NCBI GenBank assembly: GCA_914767715.1
Contig: OU612068.1
Coordinates: forward strand, 14,260,001 to 14,324,000
Reading direction: 5' to 3'
DNA from: Membranipora membranacea
Taxonomy: Eukaryota > Bryozoa > Gymnolaemata > Cheilostomatida > Membraniporidae
Length of the DNA stretch: 64,000 nucleotides
Both the position numbers and the translations under genes were made by a program. Under the pieces are notes generated by a model that was not told the DNA's origin, made no database searches, and saw nothing but the letters and a program-made list of their open reading frames with translations. Each line of letters starts with the position of its first letter. Positions within the stretch are counted from its first letter, which is position 1. Shown piece by piece: positions 22,901 through 35,300 of this stretch.

Positions 22901-24183
22901 TGGTAGATTTCTAGATGAATTCTGACCATTTGCATGTGCATTCTCAACTCAAGGTTACTATGGGATTCTGATTGTGAATCATGCCATAAAATTATCATAT
23001 AGAATGTTATGCAAGATAAATTTTTCTGTTGATTACTTGATGGTGATTTTTACTTCCTGAATTTTAGCCGACTCCACCGGGGTCTGTTTCCCCGCATGCC
23101 GGCCCCTTACAACACAGCCAAATTATTTCAGAAATAGATGTATTGATGATATTTAGATTCTTTGTCAACAAGGCAAGAATACTGCTTCAGATATTTAATT
23201 ACAAAAAGAAAATACAAAAGTACATCGGTCCCTCTCCTGATTCGAATTTGAAACTTCAAACCAAAATATATGTTCATCCCATATATGGTCTTTTGAGCGA
23301 ATAAACGAATGATTTGGTTGTCTTAAACATTCAAAATTATCTTACAAAGGCCCATGTTACAAGATGATGTAATAAGATTATTTTATAAGTTACTAGAACA
23401 ATGATAGCGATCTGAGATTATCAACTTCTCTGAGAGCTTGTACCTGATAATGTCACATTTTAAGCTATTTAAAAACCATTAAATGTCACATATCGTGACC
23501 ATATTGTGACTTTACAAAGCATGAATTACAAAAATAGATTCATTGCCATTTTTATGATTTTTTTAATTGCGATAAAAGTTTTTTTTTATGTAAATGTGTT
23601 AGCCTCAATACCTTGTTAATTACCATTATTATGGGCATAGATGTGCCCAGATTAAGTTCACAATGGAGACTGTGTCTCTCTTGGAAAGGAGATAGAGTTA
23701 TAAAAGTCCTAAGTATGAGTGTACAGCACTGAGGTGTACTTGTATACCTCTCAATGGGGTGATGTATTCTGAAAAATTAATCGGTCATTCCTAGCATTCA
23801 TCTATCTCGTTGACGCAAAGAACTTTTTCACAGCAGTTCATATTTTGTTATGTTGTAGAAATAGACTAACTGTTAATCACCAACATCACATCACCCCCCC
23901 CCCCCCTTGATTCAGGCTATACCTAATTTGAACATTGGGTAGTTCGTCAACGTTCGAGACTATTTATATCATTACCAATTGACGTCTTCTTTGGCAGACT
24001 GAAATGTAAAACAGTGCATAGTACCGGATTTATTTTATTTTCTTGCAGGTTAAAATATGGTTTCAAAATCGGCGGATGAAGTGGAAAAGAATGCTGAAGA
24101 ATGGGGATGGCAGCCGTTTACAGTCTGTTGTTGATGATGAAGTTAATATGGATGACATTGACCCCGGAGATGAGGAATTATGA
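19405..24183 (+). CDS. Mnx: Mnx-class (HB9/exex) homeodomain transcription factor, 3 exons
   Basis: Exons 19405-19900, 20907-21058 and 24049-24183 join in phases 1 and 0 to give 260 residues and a TGA stop. ATG 19405 is chosen because it has a strong ACCATGG context; a second in-frame ATG follows four codons later. The homeodomain spans residues 173-232: [29 protein letters not shown], then [30 protein letters not shown] is close to identical in Mnx proteins. The intron inside the homeodomain falls between positions 44 and 45. An N-terminal FSIDALL motif (residues 29-35) matches the repressor-type motif near the start of MNX1 (FRIDALL) and resembles Engrailed-homology 1. The C-tail is short and acidic ([15 protein letters not shown]). 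Known relatives act in the nucleus in motor neurons and endoderm/pancreas. The linker (residues 36-165) is Ser/Thr/Ala-rich with an alanine run. Confidence 0.96.
19901..20906. other. Mnx intron 1
   Basis: AT-rich with a dense run of TAAT/ATTA homeodomain core motifs at 20529-20727. No coding signal. Confidence 0.7.
20907..21058 (+). CDS. Mnx: Mnx exon 2 (homeodomain helices 1-2)
   Basis: Acceptor TTTATATTTAG, split Ser codon, then [20 protein letters not shown] through [12 protein letters not shown] and ends TETQ. The donor ACACAG|GTAATT is in phase 0, at the common homeodomain intron position before VKIWFQ. Confidence 0.95.
21059..24048. other. Mnx intron 2
   Basis: Contains a two-copy tandem duplication (21265-21663) and a 13-base C run at 23894-23906. 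A short minus-strand ORF at 21748-22044 has no recognisable features. Confidence 0.7.
21265..21663. repeat. Two-unit tandem duplication (about 200 bp each) in Mnx intron 2
   Basis: Unit 1 (21265-21471) and unit 2 (21472-21663) share CTTCACTCTGTTTGGATG, AATAAATCAGTCTGAA, CCCACACAATTACCA and ATGACCTCAT in the same order, with scattered substitutions and small gaps. Confidence 0.85.
24049..24183 (+). CDS. Mnx: Mnx exon 3 (recognition helix, acidic tail, stop)
   Basis: Acceptor TTTTCTTGCAG. Starts [14 protein letters not shown] (Trp48, Phe49, Asn51 of the homeodomain present; Gln50) and runs to an acidic C-terminus and TGA at 24181-24183. Confidence 0.96.
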   Translation, partial: VKIWFQNRRMKWKRMLKNGDGSRLQSVVDDEVNMDDIDPGDEEL

Positions 24184-24190
24184 TGAATCA

Positions 24191-24220
24191 TATTATATTA
24201 TATTATATTATATTATATTA
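24191..24220. repeat. (TATTA)6 microsatellite in the Mnx 3' UTR
   Basis: Six perfect pentanucleotide units begin 8 bases after the Mnx stop codon, inside the presumed 3' UTR. Confidence 0.95.
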
Positions 24221-24674
24221 CAACGATTTACTGTATTAAGAACACTTTTAAGTTGATCGATGATGATTTAGATGTACGTACAGCACGAAATACCTCCAAA
24301 TACAGTGGATTTCACCTTCATAAAACGTCTCAATCAGTATAATATTGTAACCTTGTAGTAGAATTCAAACTTTGATCGGTTCAGAGAATTTTTTTAAATA
24401 ATCATGTATTTTTCTGTTTAAAATTATTTTAACCGTTTATTTAATTTTCTCTCATGGTGGTACTGTTCATGTAACTGCTTGCCGCAAATATCGCCAACAA
24501 GACAAGTCTAAGACCTGAACTATAAACTGTATATCATATTAAGACCTTCATATACCATGAAACCTTTCTGCTTGTGCATAAATTGTTCGAGCTGCGTTAT
24601 ACAATCACTATATTTTCTTCAGTTTCCAATCAGATAAACTGTACCCTACACGTTTCTGTATATATTAAAACAAT

Positions 24675-24680
24675 AATAAA
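24675..24680 (+). terminator. Mnx polyadenylation signal
   Basis: AATAAA about 0.5 kb after the stop, in an AT-rich context, is the likely end signal of the Mnx transcript. Confidence 0.6.
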
Positions 24681-24746
24681 ATTTAAATATATATTGCTGC
24701 TTGGTATTTTCTGTTCTGTTAACTTTAAAAGCCAATTGCTATGGTG

Positions 24747-24870
24747 TTAGGTAGATCAAATCAATCCAATTGTCTGCATTCCAGTTGCTCCCTACCACTG
24801 CAGCGTGACCAGTGTATCGGGGGCAACTCTGAATACAGGCAAATGGACCAAACTTGGTCTAGGCATTAGG
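24747..24870. mobile_element. Palindromic fold-back MITE, copy 2
   Basis: Same arms as 2928-3108 (CTGCATTCCAGTTGCTCCCT and the inverse of GGCAACTCTGAATACAGGCA), with a longer loop. It lies just after the Mnx polyadenylation signal. Confidence 0.7.
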
Positions 24871-25263
24871 GTGTGCAAATCCTGTTCCTGTCCATTTGTT
24901 TGCTCTTTATTTTTGAATCCATCAGCTTTATTTGTTATAGCTGCTCCAAAAATCTCCGACTCACTCCACCCACTCACAGTGAAGGCTCTCAAGCTCTCAT
25001 GATTGAGAAGTTCCGTGTCCTTCTTTTGGCAACCATCTCTGATAGGTGGGTTAGTGTGACATAAATACTTCCAAACCCGTCGCGTCATCTAAATAAGTGA
25101 CATCAGATGTCTTACATCCTTTTAAAAGTGCCCTGTCCGGGTTTGAAATGGATTAAGTCACAGGATTATCATCGGCTCATGGTGCCATACCTATACACAT
25201 AAACTTATATTAATATTATTTATTTATGTTCATGTCTGTCCTACATATCCTATTGCTCTGCCT

Positions 25264-25410
25264 GTTCCTGTTTCTATATGGAGCGATGTCAGTACAGTAC
25301 ACCTGATGGTGTCACAAATGTAAGCTAATCCGCCGAGTTCCTGTTTCTATATGGAGGTCAGTACCCCTGGTGGTGTTACAAATGTAAGCTAATCCGCTGA
25401 GTTCTTGTTC
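25264..25410. repeat. Tandem repeat, 73- and 64-bp units
   Basis: Units share TTCCTGTTTCTATATGGA, GTCAGTAC and ACAAATGTAAGCTAATCCGC. The second unit is shorter by a small internal deletion, and a third unit starts and decays. Confidence 0.85.
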
Positions 25411-25521
25411 CTACTCAACTTGAGTACCATGCTCCATATGGATCGATGCCATAAGACTATCCGCGTTAGTTTCGCAAACAGGCAGCTGCTCGTTCAGTTC
25501 CGGTTCGCTATTCAGCTTGAG

Positions 25522-26387
25522 CATGGGTGGGCAACCTTTTCTTGAAAAAGGCCACATTTTACGCCAGATCAATTCAAAAGGCCGCAACATATTTTTCAGG
25601 GATTAAATTGGAACGAGAGTAGCAATATTGGCATTTCCACTTGTGTAAAAACCGAAACAGATTCATGTCTAAAAACTGCAGTAAAAAACCATCAACTCAG
25701 CAGAAATACTGGTTTATCTAATCTTCTTGAGTTTTGTGATGTCATTTTAACTCATGATTTGATTGTGTACATGTCTGTATCCCATGTTTCATGTGTAAGA
25801 CAAAGAGGAGGGTGGGTGCGGGAGGGGTGCTGTAGCGCCCTCCCAGGGGTTAAAGTGTAAATAAAGTTCATATAGGACTGTTTTGATGGAGAAGGAAGTA
25901 TTTTCGTGTCCTGCCAAAGTTTTCACCTCACAGCTCCCGCCCTCTCTCAAAGGAAGGAAGTTTTCGCAAATGAGTGTGAAATGAAGAATTCAATATGGAA
26001 CATGTCAGCCATAATGCAGGATCACTTGTCGCAAAGGGAATTTTTGTCCACAGAGACTGTTTTGCAAAAAAAAAAATTACTATAATGTTAGAGAAACTTG
26101 TAATTTTAACATCCAAAGGTCACTGTTTTGTGTTATTTCGAAAGGACAACAACTTGATAAAGTAGTAAGAGTGGCTGGGAAGCTTAGCTACATACATAAT
26201 ACAGTCACTAGCCTATTTAGAAATATTTTGAGCTTACAGAGCGCTATGTATACTTGGCTCTCCACATAAAAAAAGGGGAATAAAAAATAATGTATAAAAA
26301 GTTTTACAGGCATAAGGCCACAATTAGGCCGCAAAATATTACCCGTTAGGCCGCACTGGCAAAAAGGCCGCAGGTTGCCCACAGCTG
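25522..26387. mobile_element. Non-autonomous hAT-family DNA transposon
   Basis: 866 bp with terminal inverted repeats CATGGGTGGGCAACCT and CAGCTGTGGGCAACCT, the end signature of many hAT elements, followed inside by GGCCGC-type subterminal motifs at both ends. It is flanked by an 8-bp duplication, AGCTTGAG (25514-25521) and AGCTAGAG (26388-26395), with one mismatch. No transposase coding is left. Confidence 0.85.
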
Positions 26388-29142
26388 AGCTAGAGTATCG
26401 TGCCCATATTTTTATTCATCTGTTCCTTTTTTTGTCTTTCCCAGAGTTCTTATTCTTGTTGAAGGTCAATACAAATGTTGGATCATAGCGGTGATTCTTC
26501 TTAGAAATAATGAAACACAGTGCCATAAATCTGCTAATGGATGTATTGCTTGACATGTTTTGTTTAAATGTAGGGATTCCTTTATATCTGGTTTGCTTAA
26601 TTCGATTTTCAGTACAATCTTCAGCGCATTCCGACTTGATCCCAAAATTTATCACCTGGGAAAGCTAATAAAGTAGGTATGAAGCAATCGAGGGTGTTGG
26701 CTGAAATCATCGCCACTTATCAAATGGTTGAGAAATATGATAGTAAACAGCAAGTAACAAACAACGTCAATCCATCGATATTTAATGTGGGACCAGGAAG
26801 ACACAGGTTTGAGCATAATTAACGAAATCAATCAATGCTCAATCAATCATATTCAAGAGCGTTACCTAATACCTACCTTCCCCAAAAGTGATTGCATAGT
26901 GCGTGAGCACCAAGAACTAGTGAACCGGCAGTGTGACAAGCGAGAATACCAGAGTACAACACCACTCAGCCACAAATCAATTACCATGTTCTGATTGAAA
27001 CTATCAAGGCTGTCTCTGTCTAAGATTTGCATGTTAAGTCTTGTTTAAAACAAGGGGAGGTAATTTCAAACGATAACTGATTCTTATCCTACATCAGCGG
27101 ATCACTCAACGGAATTAAGAGAACAAGTAGGAACTATTTCTCAATGGGCACGTTGAAGAGCACCATCCGGTTTGGAACTTATTTTCACACGGAATTGCTT
27201 GTTTTTAATCTTCAACCTCTTCTTTTTTGCCATAGCATCTTGTTATCCGCCCCAAGGTCGTTAGACAGGGAAACTACGCTGAACTGACCCTGAGTCTTCC
27301 TTCCTTATCTGGTTGCCCACTTGATGTTAAAAATGTAGTTAAGGGCTCACTTAATTAGCTCAGGAGGTAATTATCCATCTACTATAACTATAAACCCTCA
27401 ATAGGCTCTTGTATGTACAAATCATTGAGAACAAGGTGTTGGTGGGAATCACTGTATATTGAGATGCATGGAGCGAGATTAAAAGGCATTACAAAGCGAT
27501 TACTTCTGGTATTTCTGTAGCCTTAGTGTCAAAGATTCTGCCCTTTTTTGACATGTTTTGATTAAATAGCCGACTTAAAATGTTTAAATCTAAGGCTTAG
27601 GGAGTTGCTCACTTGCTGTAGTCTATGTGGTTGTAATTCCAAAAGAGGCTCTTCTTAGCTTTGATTAAGAGATAGTTGTCGAAATAGTGGTCAGTTCAAT
27701 CACTATGATTCCTACTATTATGCTTGTCGCCATCCATTCTTGACTTTCTCTCACTTTAGGCTATGGCAGAGTTACGTGCATGGGCACTGTGTGTACTCAC
27801 ACCAAAGATCCTCTTTGTGGAAGTAAAGGTGCATAAATTAATTCTAAAAAGTAGTTTGTTAGTGTAACTTTGCTTGATTGAGGGCAGAAAGTCCACGTGA
27901 GGCTATGATTCATTGATGAAGATGGTACAGATACTTCTTGTCTACTCTAGCAAGATAGTACCGCAATGCGATGAAACACTCCAATTTTAGTTTAAATCAT
28001 CTAGACCCATCATAAAATTGTTGAGATAATTTGGAGTTGTCACTTCCTGTGGTTGCACAAAGAGAAGGTTTTCCGCAATTCATGACAGCTGAGTATAATA
28101 GTTTACTCTTCGTAGGAACCAAGGCTGTCGAAGGCCTCAAAACTAGCACTCAACAACCGTCATCCACGGCGTTAACTGCTTAGAACACTCATTAGTCTTT
28201 TTCCAATATTGGCACATGGAATCCAGATTCTTACTAAAGCCAAAGTTTTGATTTATTTTTTTAATGATTTAATAATCGAACCATTTCAATTTGTTGGATA
28301 GCATGGAATCACATTTATCTGATCACTGCATCCTTGAAACAAGTTCAGGGTGTAATTTGCGATGATATCCGCTAAGCTTAACCAAAAGTAATTTGAATCA
28401 CTATCACTGGTTTGGTAACCTTGTCATTAGGATTCCAATATCTTTAGCCGATTCATTGGTGAATTAGCGAAATTCCTCTTGCTTATCGCCATGTTATTAA
28501 TTGACAAGTTGTTTTGTTGTGAATCACTGCCACTGGTAGTCTAAATATTTGGTTTGCTGGAGTTATTTTTAACATTTTATTTTCTCATTTATTGTTATGG
28601 AAACTACTGTACTGGCAATCAATATGTACGGTACTTAAACCGCAACTGTCTAAACATTTCTCACAAAACTTTAGAAAGAAAAATATCAAAATAATTAGTA
28701 ATAAATTAATAAAAAAAGCTCAATAAATTAGATATATATCTACAGATTTATACACATGTATTAAATATATACAATAATCTTTAAAGTTGGCCGGAATTGG
28801 GAAGTTTTGTTTGCCGGTGGGAAACTATTGGTCTTATGGAACCATGGTTGGTATAAACAGAGGACTCAAAAATAGAGAAGATGCGTGTCAACACCAAATT
28901 AGATTGTTTTTTTTAGATACTAAGCCGGCAAGTTAAGTCTTAATTAGCTTCGATGAACTCTATCCGGAGCAGTTTGGTGGGAGTTGAGTTTGCAGAATTT
29001 TATAATCCTTTATGAGTGTCCCGTGCTAATGAGGTTTTATGAGGTTAACTCAGTGTTTTCTGACTGTGAGGTTCTTCTGTTATAGAGACAGGGAATCTCT
29101 CTGTGTTTGACTAGGGTTTGCTTGGTTCAGATAATTCCATAA

Positions 29143-29148
29143 TTTATT
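29143..29148 (-). terminator. Possible polyadenylation signal of the G-alpha gene
   Basis: AATAAA on the minus strand lies about 35 bases after the stop codon. This would make a very short 3' UTR; other AT-rich signals further downstream are possible. Confidence 0.35.
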
Positions 29149-29181
29149 GTCTTTATATCTATGTAGGTTGCGTTGGTTTGT

Positions 29182-29367
29182 TCACTGGATCTGCAATCCG
29201 ATTCTGTTCAAGTAATCCTTGACGATGATGTTTTTGCAGCCATCGATGACTTTGGTGATGTTGCTCTTGTCTACTGCACATGTATAGTGGAACTCGTAGG
29301 CTCGAAAGTCACATTCTGCAAAATGTACCATGGCGTGGTGTTTTTCTTCTACCTTGTCTATGATTTG
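29182..29367 (-). CDS. G-alpha exon 8 (TCAVD loop, receptor-contacting helix, stop)
   Basis: Acceptor CTTTTGTAG. Encodes [22 protein letters not shown] and the alpha-5 helix ([18 protein letters not shown]), ending NRIGLQIQ and TGA. TCAVD matches Gs. The tail runs about two residues past the usual end. Confidence 0.94.
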   Translation of the reverse strand, partial: QIIDKVEEKHHAMVHFAECDFRAYEFHYTCAVDKSNITKVIDGCKNIIVKDYLNRIGLQIQ

Positions 29368-32300
29368 CTACAAAAGGGGAGAGGACAAGGAATTAATTAT
29401 ATGATTATTTAAGATTGGTGATGATCTTTTGATTTAATAGCTATTTATGGGATAAAAAGTGTACAAAAGCTCTATTGCATCATGGATTGGGAGGAAACGT
29501 TTCATCTAGTTGCCGGCATGGCAGAGAGTAGTAAGAGACTCAGTCGTTGTAGATAATTACCTTGAGAAGAAACTTCATGTAAGTTGCAGCCTTGACTACT
29601 TCTTCGTTCATATCTGCGTAGAGACTAGAGTTTGAGTTTCTTTGTGTGAGCATACCAGCCAGTCTTCTTCGAAAGGTCATGTTGTGGTTGTGATCTGTTT
29701 CTGGTTCAGGGAAGGCCTCACAGAAAACTTTTCTGTCCATGTCTGAAATGAAAAAGTAAACATAAATATTGGTTGATTGAAAAGCCGGAAAGTGCTTTTT
29801 GTCTGGTGAACCTCCAATTAACTGTGCAAAGAATTTTGTTTGTCGACTTGTTTCGCTGGGAATGTCGAAGCAATGACTCACAACTGTCTCTCACTAACCA
29901 GTTTTCATGTGAAATTATGTCAAGCTAATGGGATATTGACTGTAAAGTGATTTATTGTTAATTCTTGAGCTATTTGTCTCCTTTGGACTAAGTTGTGTGC
30001 TTACCTGTAACTCGAAACGATTTGTAGGGAGTCTGTGCCAAGATCTCGTACAGTTTTCTGTATATAAGTCTATCCTTATCGCCATGAAGAGGATTGCATG
30101 AGTTGACTTGTGCTTCAATCTTCATTCTCTCCATTGCTTCTCCGAAATCGGCACCACTCTCAATCTTCTCTTTGAGTCTGTCAATCTTGTTCATGAATGT
30201 TAAGACAGAGACTGATTGTAGATACCTGTAAAAGTTAATAATATGTTTGGTTAGGGAATGGCATTCCGGCATCTGTTTGATATGTACGCTTCAAACTTGA
30301 AATAGAAAAAAAATCGGTTCTACCCTAATGATTGATTTGATTATAATAGCGAGTGTTATAGCTTTGGTCTCTTTGCTAGTCGTAAAGTTCTTTATAAAAA
30401 GTTTGACTTCTTCATTTTTGATGGATGAGATATGTTTTCCAGCGACTGCGGTAAAACTCATGGCCACTTATTTCCTGGCACTTTGGTGTATAGTAGTTTG
30501 TGAATAGTCAACTTACTTGGTGGTGATGACTTGGTAGAAGACTTTGAGAGATTCTAAGAGTCGGTTGGTCTGACTGTCCTCTCTAAGTGTTTGATCGAAG
30601 CTGCTGATATCTTGCACAAATAGAACTGCTGTAACTTTGTCAAAAAGTGTAATCCATTTTCTTCTTTCTCCGCGTTGGCCTCCAACGTCCAAGACTTTGA
30701 AGTGGACGTTGCGTCCTCTTGCTCGGTATGGTGCTTCGAATTTGGTTTCGGTGATTGATGTTGTCATTACTCTGCATCTGAGTACATCCTGCTCTGTGGG
30801 GATATAGTCTGGCTGTCTGATGGTTGAGATACGCTCGAAAAAGCTGCAAGTAACAAGAAACATTGTTATAGCAAACTGATTTACTTCAATTCCTGGTTTA
30901 ACTTTCACAGTATTTTTTAATCTCACTGGTAAACTTTTCAAATTTGAACTTGAAATGTAAATAAACTTACTATGCAGCGCAGTCTAGAAGCTGGTATTCA
31001 CTTGAGCGTCCATATGCTCGTTTGACTCCCTCATCTTGCCAAAGGTGATCGATAGCCTCGAAGAACTCTGGTGATGCTAAGAAGGGTGAGTTTAGAATGT
31101 CTTTGGATGTGAGGTCACGGTGATATACTTGTGAATGGTTCAGTACCAGCTCAGCCAGTTCTTGGTTATCTTTGTGTTGGTATGGAATGTGAAATTCTCT
31201 CATTGCTACGAGAATAGCCTAAAATTTGGGAAAAGCATATAATTAAGTAACAGTTTGAAGCCACGTGGGATAACATGCTGGTCTTCTCTTATCAGGCTAC
31301 TATGCAGTTGTAAAATTCTTAGTTAGATAATTGTTAGCTGTAGATAAGAATTCTTGTCCTCAAGGTATGAAATCTATGTATAGATGGATTGCTTATAAAA
31401 CTAAGTATTATGTATTTACTTACCACCATGCAGTCGAAGATGTTCTGTCTGATGTATTGAATTTTATCCATCTTCTCTCTGAAAATGCAAAAGATTTGAA
31501 GTTAGATATGAGAAGTTCATGTTTTGACAACTCCAAATTTGAATGTATTTCATCTTTATTTGCAGCCGTGTGCTCGTGGTATTTTAATGCCTCTCATCAA
31601 ATGGTTATAAATTATTTCTAACTAGGTTGCGAAAAAGGGTTCAACCTGATAATATAGTAAGATACTCACTCTAAATCAAGTGGCTCTCCGTGGATGAGTT
31701 GCATCTGTCTGATGAGAGTACTTTTGCCTGCTTCACCAGGGCCAAGCAGCAAAAGTTTGATGTATTTCTGTTCCAACTTGCCATCTTTTTTCAATTGACG
31801 GCCAATGGCTTTGCTTCTTTTCCTATCTGCCATCAATAGGGCTGTGTTTAATGGGTCTGTGGAGTTCTCGTGAAGCATTGCAGATCCTACAAAAATTAGC
31901 AAACATTCGTTAACACCAGCTTTACCACTTTTATATATCCAAGAGTATCAGGAATATCTGGTGCTCGTGTAGATCTGAATACTTAATCCAAGATGTTTGA
32001 ATATGTCGTTCGGTTGTAGAGCCTACCTGATGTTAATTTTGCTCGTAGCCTTCTGAATTGCTTGATCATGTTTGCTGTGTTTGGTGTGTGTGTCATTTAT
32101 CCAATGGTGATATATAATCCAAGTTACTGAAGAGCGATAGTCGTGTGCGTGCTCTCTCGTCTAACAACTTTATTAATATATCACTTGTCATGCTTGTGAT
32201 TAGAATTTATACTGTTCGTTCGACCAATCAGATGAGAGTATTTCCCTGTAGTTTAAGACGAAATTCATACTACTTGTTAATGTTTCGTGTCATAGGACTA

Positions 32301-35300
32301 TGTATATATCTATGTATTTTTTTGTATATTAATTAAATTAATGTTCTTATAGCGTATTTTCTGAGTTCGGTTATTGTTTTAATGGCTCCTCGCAATAAGA
32401 TGATGGCAAATGACAAAGGGTAGTCATAATGGAATAGATTTATGGTTCTTTGGTGCAACAATTGTTATTGTATACTTGACAAGTAATTCTAGTTTAACAA
32501 TGTCATCACACGTACATCACAGTACTTCTGCATTTTGTCACCAAAAAGTGCATATTGCAAAGTACATTCAGTCACCACAATGCAATGGTTACCATCTTTT
32601 TTTCCCTGTAATCTAATGTTCCAGTTTATAGATTTATAGAGCTGACTTTTTTTGTAACGTACATGACTTGCATCATTGTTGGAGCGCCCCGATGCAATTA
32701 GAGGACGGAAACTAACTCCCACAATCATATGATTTCTTCTTTTCCGTAAATTTAAACATACCTAACGATATAAAAGTTTTAAGAGCTTTGCTTAGTATTT
32801 ACATAATTGCCTTCCTGCCAGATGGAGTGTTTACCACTTCATACGAGTGTGAGAGTTTGATGATTTACAAAAACAACAGCTGATTTTGAGCTGCCACTGT
32901 TACGTTGGTGCTCTATTCCCTGACCTAATAATAGAGACATTACAGAATGACTTGTTTGTTGTATTCATACAGCAGCGGTAAGGCGATACTCTAAAGTGTG
33001 CTCACTCTAAAATGACGACATTGTATTTCTACAGCCTCCCGCATCAATGAACTCCTTCTGCTAATGTTCAAATGAAAGCACAATGTGTGATTGATCTAGC
33101 AAAAGAGCCTTTGTGATTCTTACTAGCGCTCTTGTTGGCAGCATTTTTGACTTGTCACGGCACAATAAGCCATTTCTTGACTGTTTTTCTCTGTTGAGTG
33201 CGATTCTCGATACACAAACTTGTTTTGATTGGTAAGAGCGATAGTTACGTCATAAAATTCAATCCATAGTTCAGCTCTATGTGTTTGCTATGTTACAAAA
33301 ACTCCTATGTTATTGATCAGCTGCTTTTAGAATGGAGCAACGCCAGAGGCTGTTGTGAAAAATCGTGAAGATTCACCTCTCAAACAGGGTTATACGATTT
33401 TATTTTTAGCAAATAGAGGTAGCACCACAATTTTGAAGGCACCCAATATCCTCTTGTCCCCTCAGTTTGGACTTAATGCTATTTCAGTTCAAAAGTTTGA
33501 CAGGTTTATGAGCTTAATATTATGATGGTACCATGATGCATACATCTTGTTGTTCTGAGACCCAGTATCTGGTTATCCAATAATCTACTGCTAATAATAT
33601 GGTTCACTCTGTTCTGTTGTACGATAGATCAACAATTTAAGATCTCAAATCTGTAGGCATAGTCAATTTTGCACAGCGTACATGATGAAGGTTAGTTTAA
33701 TAACACTTTAATAATATGAAATCTCAAATCTCTATACACCGATGAGATGATGCGTACATGGTATACATTAGATTGTTTGATATGTTCAATCATCACTTCA
33801 CCACGATCCTGATTGGTAACTTGGCTAGCCAATCAAAGAACCTATCAGCTTGTTGTCAACACAAAAGAAATTTATGCTGGAGATATTGACCTACGATTGT
33901 AACTAAGCAGAGAGGGATGTATATTTGATGGATGTGAATGGCCTGATTCTATTCTGAGAAAGAGAGGCAGCGCATTATCAATATAAATTTCCTTTTGTGG
34001 GCAGCAAGAACTGATAACATCTACAATTGTGTGTTGATAGATTTCCAAATTCCAAAAAGATACTCTATAAATATTAACTCGAAGCCTAAAAAACATCTAC
34101 AGCTAAAATATTTGTGATAACGCCCATGCTAAATAACGGTCGCATGTTTGATATGCAAAGAGTCAACTCTATAAACTCGATAACATTGGCGCTGTATTTT
34201 GGATAAACGTTCTTGATTTTGGCAAGAGCAATTACCCTTGATTGTTTAAATTAATTACGCGATAAGGCCAAAATGTGATGTTACCCCGGTGTGACTGCCT
34301 TTTAGGTGCTATGGCAGGTGATTCGCCCTACATGTTGTTTAGAGTAAGACCAATTTGACATTCACCAAGTATGCCAGCTATGTGGATTTGCTTTAGGTTT
34401 TATGACTGTATAAAATGATGCATGTAATCCAAGTGGAGTTTGAAAGCTGGGTGTTTCCTGAGTGGAAGCTGCATCATGCAAAATAGAGCACCGCTCATAC
34501 CCAATGACTCAGGTGGTTTTATGGTACAGTTTCTGCTCAGCACACATCGCAACATTTTCTTCTTGTGACTAATGATTAGTGTTTAATTTACCCTTTTCAT
34601 CAGTGGCGCAAAGTACATAATTATCCCTGTAATAATTTATTATTAAGTAAGATGTTTAATTCTTCTCCCCACGATTTAATCTTTTAATGCCATGCAGCTG
34701 TGTTCTTTCTGCAAGGCTTTTTATTTCTTTTTGGCTACTAGGCAACCATCTCAATTGATTAAGATTTACCAGTAATCTACTCTAATTAATTTAATTAAAT
34801 CTCCACGCTACTGTTCTGTTTATGATGAATTGTACTCCATCCGGCCATCACACTTCTGCAACCTGCATTGCACAGTTTATTGCCGTTGTTGCACACAACT
34901 TTTACTGTTGCTGAGTAGTATACTACGTATGACTAATCCCCCCCCTTCGAATATGTTACACATTATCCAGATATTGTGCATACCGAGTTTCTCTTTTATT
35001 ACCATTGCAATGACCAATTAAGGAAATATATGCCTTTGGGTCAGCAAGTTTAACAGCGTGTCATCAGCAGCAACGGATTGGTACAGCGGTTATATAACTA
35101 TAAATAAAATGCATGGAGGTCATCCAAATAGCTTGCATTCTCGGTAGATAAGATTTGTGCTAACGTACGTTTAATCGTATTTGGTTTTAACACCTTAGCC
35201 GCCCAGTGACGTACGTCTGATGCCTTTATCTCTTGTTTTCTATTGATTGTAATTTTGTTATTGTGGAAAGCTATGACTCTATTCTGTTTGGGCAGGGCCG

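Larger units (their letters stand above)
24681..29142. other. Intergenic region between Mnx and the G-alpha gene
   Basis: Holds a MITE copy (24747-24870), tandem repeat (25264-25410) and hAT element (25522-26387). From about 26400 to 29140 nothing beyond AT-rich sequence is recognised. Confidence 0.65.

Noticed and set aside
29173-29412. 79-codon plus-strand ORF
   Set aside because: It is the antisense shadow of the last G-alpha exon, whose protein matches a known family.
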